This document shows, piece by piece, positions 5,390 through 9,209 of a stretch of DNA of 9,209 bases. The notes beneath the pieces are model-generated. The model was not told where the DNA came from and searched no databases. It saw only the letters and a list, made by a program, of their open reading frames with translations. Origin of the DNA: Anaerolineales bacterium UBA5069. Its GTDB lineage: Bacteria; Chloroflexota; Anaerolineae; Caldilineales; Caldilineaceae. How positions within the stretch are numbered: position 1 is the stretch's first letter; every line of letters begins with the position of its first letter. The position numbers and the translations under genes are program-made. The DNA lies in the NCBI GenBank assembly GCA_002415895.1, contig DIAV01000309.1, positions 1 to 9,209 of the forward strand. Direction: 5' to 3'.

Positions 5390-8074
5390 TCACTCCGCGT
5401 GGCTTGCTGCCTGCGCTGCCAGCGCCAGCGCAGCAAAGAGCCACCCCGCCAGATCGGGCAGCGCGAGGAAGGCATCCACCTGCGCGTGGGCAAGCGCCGC
5501 CACCAACGCCGCGGCCAGACCAATGGCGGGCCATTGCAGCGTGGCGGCCATGCGCGGCAGGCTGCGCGCCGTTGTCGTCAGCCAGCCCGTCACAAGCAGC
5601 GCCAACCAGAGCAGACCAAGGACTCCCCAGCCTGTGGCCAGTTCAAGCCATACATTGTGGGGATGGCGCAGGCTGGGCTCCAGCGTCGCGCCCAGCGGCA
5701 ACCAGGCCGGGTAGGACCAGTAGAAGCCGCCTGGTCCCGTACCCAGGAGAGGAAAAGCGCGCCAGAGCCGCAGCGCGGTTTGCCAAAGCAGCAGGCGATT
5801 GTCCACGCTGTCGCGGTTGAGCAGGCGCGCCTCACCCACCAGCAGCGCAATCAACATGATGATGGGCAGCGCAACCAGCAGCGCGCGCACAGACGGGCGG
5901 TGGCGCAAACCGCGCAACTGCGCGCCTACAGGGTCGGCACTGCGCAGCAGCCACAGGCCCAGCGCCGTGCCCAGACCGGCCGGCAGGCCAAGCAGCAGCG
6001 CGCCGCGGCTGGCAGTTAGCAGCAGGCCAAGGGCTGTGGCGCACACAAGGCCAAGCCACAGCGCGCGCCGCTGTCCATGGACACCCAGCGCCAGCCCCAG
6101 CCCCACGAAGAGCGCGCGCAGCAGCGTGAGCGCGGTTTGGTTGGGCGAATAGAAGGCGCCCACAAGGCGGCGCACGCCATCCACCTCCACACCGCTACCT
6201 TGCAGCCAGCGTCCCAGCCCCACCAGCGCCACCAGCAGGCCGCCGCCAAAGAGCGCCGCCAGCGCGTGGCGCAGGGCGCGCGCATCGCGCACGAAGAGGC
6301 GAATTGCTGCGTACAGCAGCAGCGGAACGACGACCAGCTCCAGCAGTCCCTGCGCATAGGCGCGCCCGTGCCAGACGTTGCGCACGGAGAGCAGGTTGAT
6401 AAGCAGCCACGCCGCGGCAACGCCATCACTCCAACGCAGGTGCGTATGCGCCCACGCGCGCCAATCCGAGCGGCCGCGGCCGTGCCGCGTTGTCCATGCC
6501 GCACGCACCATGGCGGGGATGAGCGCCAGCGCTGCAGCCGTCGCGGGTGGCACTACGATCTGCGCATCTACCAGCGCCACTTCCTTGTGCTGAAAGTAGA
6601 AGGGCAGCAGCGCGAGCGCAAGCCAGATGCCCGCCTGCGGGCGCGCCATGATCAGGAGCGCTGCGCCCAGCCAGCATGCGCCAATCAAGGGCGGCCAGGT
6701 GGCAAAGTAGTAGCCCGCCAGCACAATGGCCCAGAGCAGCGCCTCTGCCCAGGGTGGCAGCGTGGCGAAAGCGTCCTGCGCGGCGGACCAGGGCAGCCCG
6801 CGCGCCGTGAAGCCGGCCACCACAAGCAACCCCGCGCACAGGCCAATCGCCAGCCCAAGCTGCAGGCCCGCGCGCCAGGGCGCAGGCGCGGGCAAGGCAG
6901 GCAGCGCGACCGTGAAGCTTGGCAGGAGCGCATCAGCGAGCGCGAAGCCCCAGATTGGGTCATCCGCAGGGGCACTTGGCTGGTCAATGGCCCAGCCCAG
7001 TGTGGCAAGCCACGGCCACGCTGCCGCCACGCCGCGCGCATCCACTCCATAAGAGCGCTGCGTTTCCGGCGTCACCGTGCCCCAGGGCGAATCGCCGCGC
7101 ACATTCCAGCCAAAGCGCATGGCCCAGATGGGTGTCTGCGCCAGCCCCGCCTCTACAAGCGTGCGCCGCAGAATGGCCGTGCGCTGGAAATCAAGCTGGT
7201 CGATGACCTGGCGCGAGCGGGTGGGTGCGCTGCCAAAGCCAAAAGGCTGCAGCGCCAGCGCATCAAAGGCTGTGGCCGCGCCTGCAGCAATCATGCGTTG
7301 CACAAAGTAGCGCTCGTCGATGGCAAGATGGCCGCGATCGCGCGTGGGGGCCAGCGCTGCGCTGATGATCGCGGCATCGCCATCGGCGGCGCGAATGGCC
7401 GCTGCCGTCACCCGAAGAAGCTGCGCATAGCCAACGGGGTCAATGTGGCGATTGCCCCAGTGTGGCGCAATGTTCGGCTCGTCCCACACCTGATAGAAGC
7501 GCACGCGTTCGCCAAAGTGCGTGGCAAAGGCGGCAGCAAACGCGGCCAGGTCGGCGGCGTCTCTGGGCGGAGCGAGGGGCTGATCAAATACGCCGCGATC
7601 GCCTGCGGCGCGTGCCCAGGCTGGGCTGCCATCAAGCATGACGACGGGCACGAGCCCGGCATCGAGAATCGCGTCGACCTGCTCGTCGACGGCCTGCCAG
7701 GTATAGACGCCCGGCTGCGCTTCGGCGCGCGCCCAGTCTACACGCAGGCGCACCCAACCCATGCCGCCAGCCGCCAGCCGGTCGAGCGCAGCGGCGCGCG
7801 CGCGCGGCGTCAACGCATCAAGCTGCACGCTGACACCCAGCGGGGGGATTGCGGCTACGGGGCTGTTTGCAGGCGGCAGCGCGCCGCCCAGCCCCCAGCC
7901 CGCCACGCGCCCGCTGCGCAACGCCAGGCCCACCAGCAGCAACCCATAGCAGAGCAGCGCATAGAGCGCCAGCAGCCGGAAGGCGCGCAGCGCCACACCC
8001 ACGCGCGCCCACGCTTGTGCGCGCGCAGCAGAATTGGCTGATATGATTGATCCTGGCAGCGCTGAATCCACCAC
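5390..8074 (-). CDS. Fusion of GH39-like barrel domain with O-antigen ligase/polymerase-type membrane domain
   Basis: Predicted 894-residue integral membrane protein. A signal-anchor helix at about 33-52 is followed by an outer TIM-barrel-like domain (about 78-392) resembling clan GH-A, GH39-type glycosidases: VRLRVDWARAEAQPGVYTW, LVPVVMLDGSPAWA, FYQVWDEPN with candidate acid/base Glu199, and TPIWAMRFGWN on the expected last catalytic strand. The usual nucleophile Glu there appears to be Arg320, and the Asn normally before the acid/base is Asp198. From about 401 to the end come roughly thirteen or fourteen hydrophobic helices with O-antigen ligase (Wzy_C/WaaL-like) features: YSPNQTAL (642-649), ASRGALLLG (688-696), R760-LLLWQTAL, FPLLGTGPGGF (774-784) and RHPHNVWLE (803-811). 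That family transfers or polymerises lipid-linked glycans on the outer membrane face. The start is GTG, supported by GGGTGA 6 bases upstream. It is convergent with the lipoprotein gene and divergent from the next gene. The membrane half is fairly secure; activity of the barrel is doubtful. Confidence 0.85.
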   Translation of the reverse strand: MVDSALPGSIISANSAARAQAWARVGVALRAFRLLALYALLCYGLLLVGLALRSGRVAGWGLGGALPPANSPVAAIPPLGVSVQLDALTPRARAAALDRLAAGGMGWVRLRVDWARAEAQPGVYTWQAVDEQVDAILDAGLVPVVMLDGSPAWARAAGDRGVFDQPLAPPRDAADLAAFAAAFATHFGERVRFYQVWDEPNIAPHWGNRHIDPVGYAQLLRVTAAAIRAADGDAAIISAALAPTRDRGHLAIDERYFVQRMIAAGAATAFDALALQPFGFGSAPTRSRQVIDQLDFQRTAILRRTLVEAGLAQTPIWAMRFGWNVRGDSPWGTVTPETQRSYGVDARGVAAAWPWLATLGWAIDQPSAPADDPIWGFALADALLPSFTVALPALPAPAPWRAGLQLGLAIGLCAGLLVVAGFTARGLPWSAAQDAFATLPPWAEALLWAIVLAGYYFATWPPLIGACWLGAALLIMARPQAGIWLALALLPFYFQHKEVALVDAQIVVPPATAAALALIPAMVRAAWTTRHGRGRSDWRAWAHTHLRWSDGVAAAWLLINLLSVRNVWHGRAYAQGLLELVVVPLLLYAAIRLFVRDARALRHALAALFGGGLLVALVGLGRWLQGSGVEVDGVRRLVGAFYSPNQTALTLLRALFVGLGLALGVHGQRRALWLGLVCATALGLLLTASRGALLLGLPAGLGTALGLWLLRSADPVGAQLRGLRHRPSVRALLVALPIIMLIALLVGEARLLNRDSVDNRLLLWQTALRLWRAFPLLGTGPGGFYWSYPAWLPLGATLEPSLRHPHNVWLELATGWGVLGLLWLALLVTGWLTTTARSLPRMAATLQWPAIGLAAALVAALAHAQVDAFLALPDLAGWLFAALALAAQAASHAE

Positions 8075-8080
8075 AATATG

Positions 8081-8086
8081 TCACCC
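8081..8086 (-). promoter_or_regulatory. Shine-Dalgarno GGGTGA supporting the GTG start at 8074
   Basis: On the minus strand GGGTGA, complementary to the 16S 3' end through GGTGA, sits 6 bases before GTG at 8074-8072. No in-frame Met occurs in the N-terminal region before the first helix, so the GTG start is preferred. Confidence 0.6.
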
Positions 8087-8119
8087 GACATGCGGCGCGG
8101 CATGAAACAGCCGCCACTT

Positions 8120-8148
8120 TTGACATGCGCACGCGCACACCCTACAAT
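8120..8148 (+). promoter_or_regulatory. Near-consensus sigma70-type promoter driving the 8208 gene
   Basis: TTGACA (8120-8125) and TACAAT (8143-8148) are separated by exactly 17 bases: a perfect -35 box and a one-mismatch -10 box. Transcription should start near 8155, leaving a leader of about 50 bases before ATG 8208. It is the best promoter match in the window. Confidence 0.8.
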
Positions 8149-8207
8149 GGCGCAGTGGCGCGCAGCGTGTTGACGCACCGTTATTCTACCCGTCGCGGCA
8201 AGTCAGA

Positions 8208-9185
8208 ATGAAAGACGACTTCGTGGAGAATCGTTCGCAGGACAATTGGCTATCGGTGCAAGGCTGGCGCGACACTGTTGCACGGCAGGCGCGCACGCTC
8301 ACAGGGGCGCGCACGCGGCGCACGGAACCGGTGGACTATCGCGACCGCATCTCTGTGGCAACGTGGCCCGTGATTCTGGGGCTGGCGCTGAGCCTCTTTG
8401 TGCGGCTTCCCACGCTGGAGTTCAGCTTTGTGGCCTTTGGCTCGCCTGCAACAATCCCGCTGACCGGTACGGTGGCTGTGGCCTTTGCGCTGGCAGTGCT
8501 TGCGGCCAGCGGGGCCGAAAGCGTCGTGAGCGCGCATCCCAGCCTGGCTACGGTGAGCCTGCGCAAACGCGGGCGCACGCTGCCCTATTGGGCGCTCCCC
8601 ATGGGGCTGACCATCATCATCACGATGCTGCTCACGCGCCTGCCCACGCCGCTGATTCAGGTGTTGGCGCTGCTCCTGTCATCGGGGCTCTTCATACTAG
8701 CCTTCTTCTCGCTCTATATGACCGTGGAGCCCGGGCAGCAGGGCTTTCGGCGTTCGCGCCTCGTCCTCAATCTACTCACCTATGCCGCCGCCGTGGTGCT
8801 CTTTCTTTTCGTCTATCAGACGCGCGCACGCAGCCTTGTGTCGGCCACGCTGGTTGCAGTGACGGCCATGCTGCTCGCCGTGGAGCTTCTGCGCAGCAGC
8901 ACACAGTCCACTGCGACAGTGCTTAATTACGGCGCGGCGGTGGGGCTGATTCTGGGGCAGGTGACGTGGGCGCTCAACTACTGGCCGCTGCCCAACCTCA
9001 CTGCGGGCTTGTTGCTGCTGCTCATTTTCTACATACTGGTGAGCTTTGCGCAGAGCGGCTTGCAGGGGCGGCTGACGGCGCGCGTGGTGTGGGAGTTTGT
9101 TGTGGTGGCTGTGGCCGCGCTCATCCTGTTGGGCATTTTTGGACCCGGCTTCACCGTCATCGGCAAACTCCCGCCTGTGCAATAG
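8208..9185 (+). CDS. Multi-pass membrane protein, function unknown
   Basis: A 325-residue protein I do not recognise with confidence. Residues 1-48 are a polar, Arg-rich N-terminal tail, probably cytoplasmic. About nine hydrophobic helices follow: near 50-67, 82-101, 127-144, 149-171, 185-204, 210-228, 238-256, 264-282 and 294-314. Loops 119-124 (RKRGRT) and 181-184 (RRSR) are basic and probably cytoplasmic. Polar residues inside helices are few (N240, Q251, N257 around the seventh), so no transport or catalytic motif stands out. It may belong to an uncharacterised membrane family seen in Chloroflexota (DUF5656 is a candidate to test, unverified). The ATG start lacks a clear Shine-Dalgarno sequence (upstream is GGCAAGTCAGA), but a strong promoter precedes it. 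It is transcribed divergently from the ligase fusion gene, which hints at but does not prove a shared envelope role. Confidence 0.8.
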   Translation: MKDDFVENRSQDNWLSVQGWRDTVARQARTLTGARTRRTEPVDYRDRISVATWPVILGLALSLFVRLPTLEFSFVAFGSPATIPLTGTVAVAFALAVLAASGAESVVSAHPSLATVSLRKRGRTLPYWALPMGLTIIITMLLTRLPTPLIQVLALLLSSGLFILAFFSLYMTVEPGQQGFRRSRLVLNLLTYAAAVVLFLFVYQTRARSLVSATLVAVTAMLLAVELLRSSTQSTATVLNYGAAVGLILGQVTWALNYWPLPNLTAGLLLLLIFYILVSFAQSGLQGRLTARVVWEFVVVAVAALILLGIFGPGFTVIGKLPPVQ

Positions 9186-9186
9186 G

Positions 9187-9209
9187 AAAAGCCGACACAG
9201 CAAAAGCCG
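9187..9209 (+). repeat. Short direct repeat AAAAGCCG at the window edge
   Basis: AAAAGCCG occurs at 9187-9194 and again at 9202-9209, right after the stop codon of the membrane-protein gene. The stretch GGAAAAGCC...ACAGCA resembles the inner end of the left arm of the inverted repeat at 1598-1738 (GGAAAAGCCACAGCA) with two extra bases. It may be the start of a terminator or of another copy of that element, but the window ends here. Confidence 0.3.

Noticed and set aside
6077..8041. Long plus-strand open frame (654 codons) opposite the ligase fusion
   Set aside because: Its translation is rich in Arg, Gln, Ala and His with no domain, signal or repeat logic, and it is antisense to a gene with clear motifs. 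High GC content leaves long stop-free shadows.
8170..8198. TTGACG at 8170-8175 as a second promoter for the 8208 gene
   Set aside because: No acceptable -10 box occurs 16-18 bases downstream, and the start would fall almost on the ATG.
8075..8207. Minus-strand promoter for the ligase fusion gene
   Set aside because: TAGAAT (8188-8183 on the minus strand) is -10-like, but no -35 match lies at a proper distance; the promoter may use another sigma factor.

Overview
The window looks like ordinary chromosomal DNA from a GC-rich bacterium, most likely a member of Chloroflexota (Anaerolineae or a nearby class). This is inferred from the style of the proteins: a secreted beta-propeller on a long Thr-Pro 'TPTPT' stalk with a C-terminal membrane anchor, a lone divergent Mur ligase, and a glycosidase-like domain fused to an O-antigen-ligase-type membrane protein. 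No rRNA, tRNA, CRISPR, transposase or phage gene is visible.

Layout, left to right. (1) 30-1571 (+) encodes a secreted Asp-box beta-propeller with a Thr-Pro stalk and a C-terminal membrane helix. (2) 1598-1738 is a near-perfect inverted repeat with 52-base arms. (3) 1769-3373 (+) encodes a MurE-family ligase with several altered signature motifs. (4) 3374-3627 is a gene-free gap with a plausible sigma70-type promoter. (5) 3634-5310 (+) encodes a lipoprotein made of four diverged tandem repeats and matching no family I know. (6) 5324-5377 is a very symmetric bidirectional terminator shared with the next gene. (7) 8074 down to 5390 (-) encodes an 894-residue protein: an N-terminal anchor, an extracellular clan GH-A/GH39-like barrel, and a multi-pass membrane half of the O-antigen ligase/polymerase (Wzy_C/WaaL-like) type. 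(8) 8075-8207 is a divergent intergenic region with a near-consensus promoter (TTGACA, 17 bases, TACAAT) facing right. (9) 8208-9185 (+) encodes a membrane protein with about nine helices and unknown function.

All five proteins fit a cell-envelope theme: two are displayed outside the membrane, one acts on a murein-type precursor in the cytoplasm, one probably joins or polymerises lipid-linked glycans, and one is a membrane protein of unknown role. The two promoters, the shared terminator and the large inverted repeat suggest mostly separate transcription units, so co-function is an inference from neighbourhood only.

The points most worth a second look are the glycosidase-ligase fusion, whose glycosidase half appears to have lost its nucleophile, the four-repeat lipoprotein, the MurE variant, and the large inverted repeat. 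I see no evidence for a defence system or other dedicated novel machinery.
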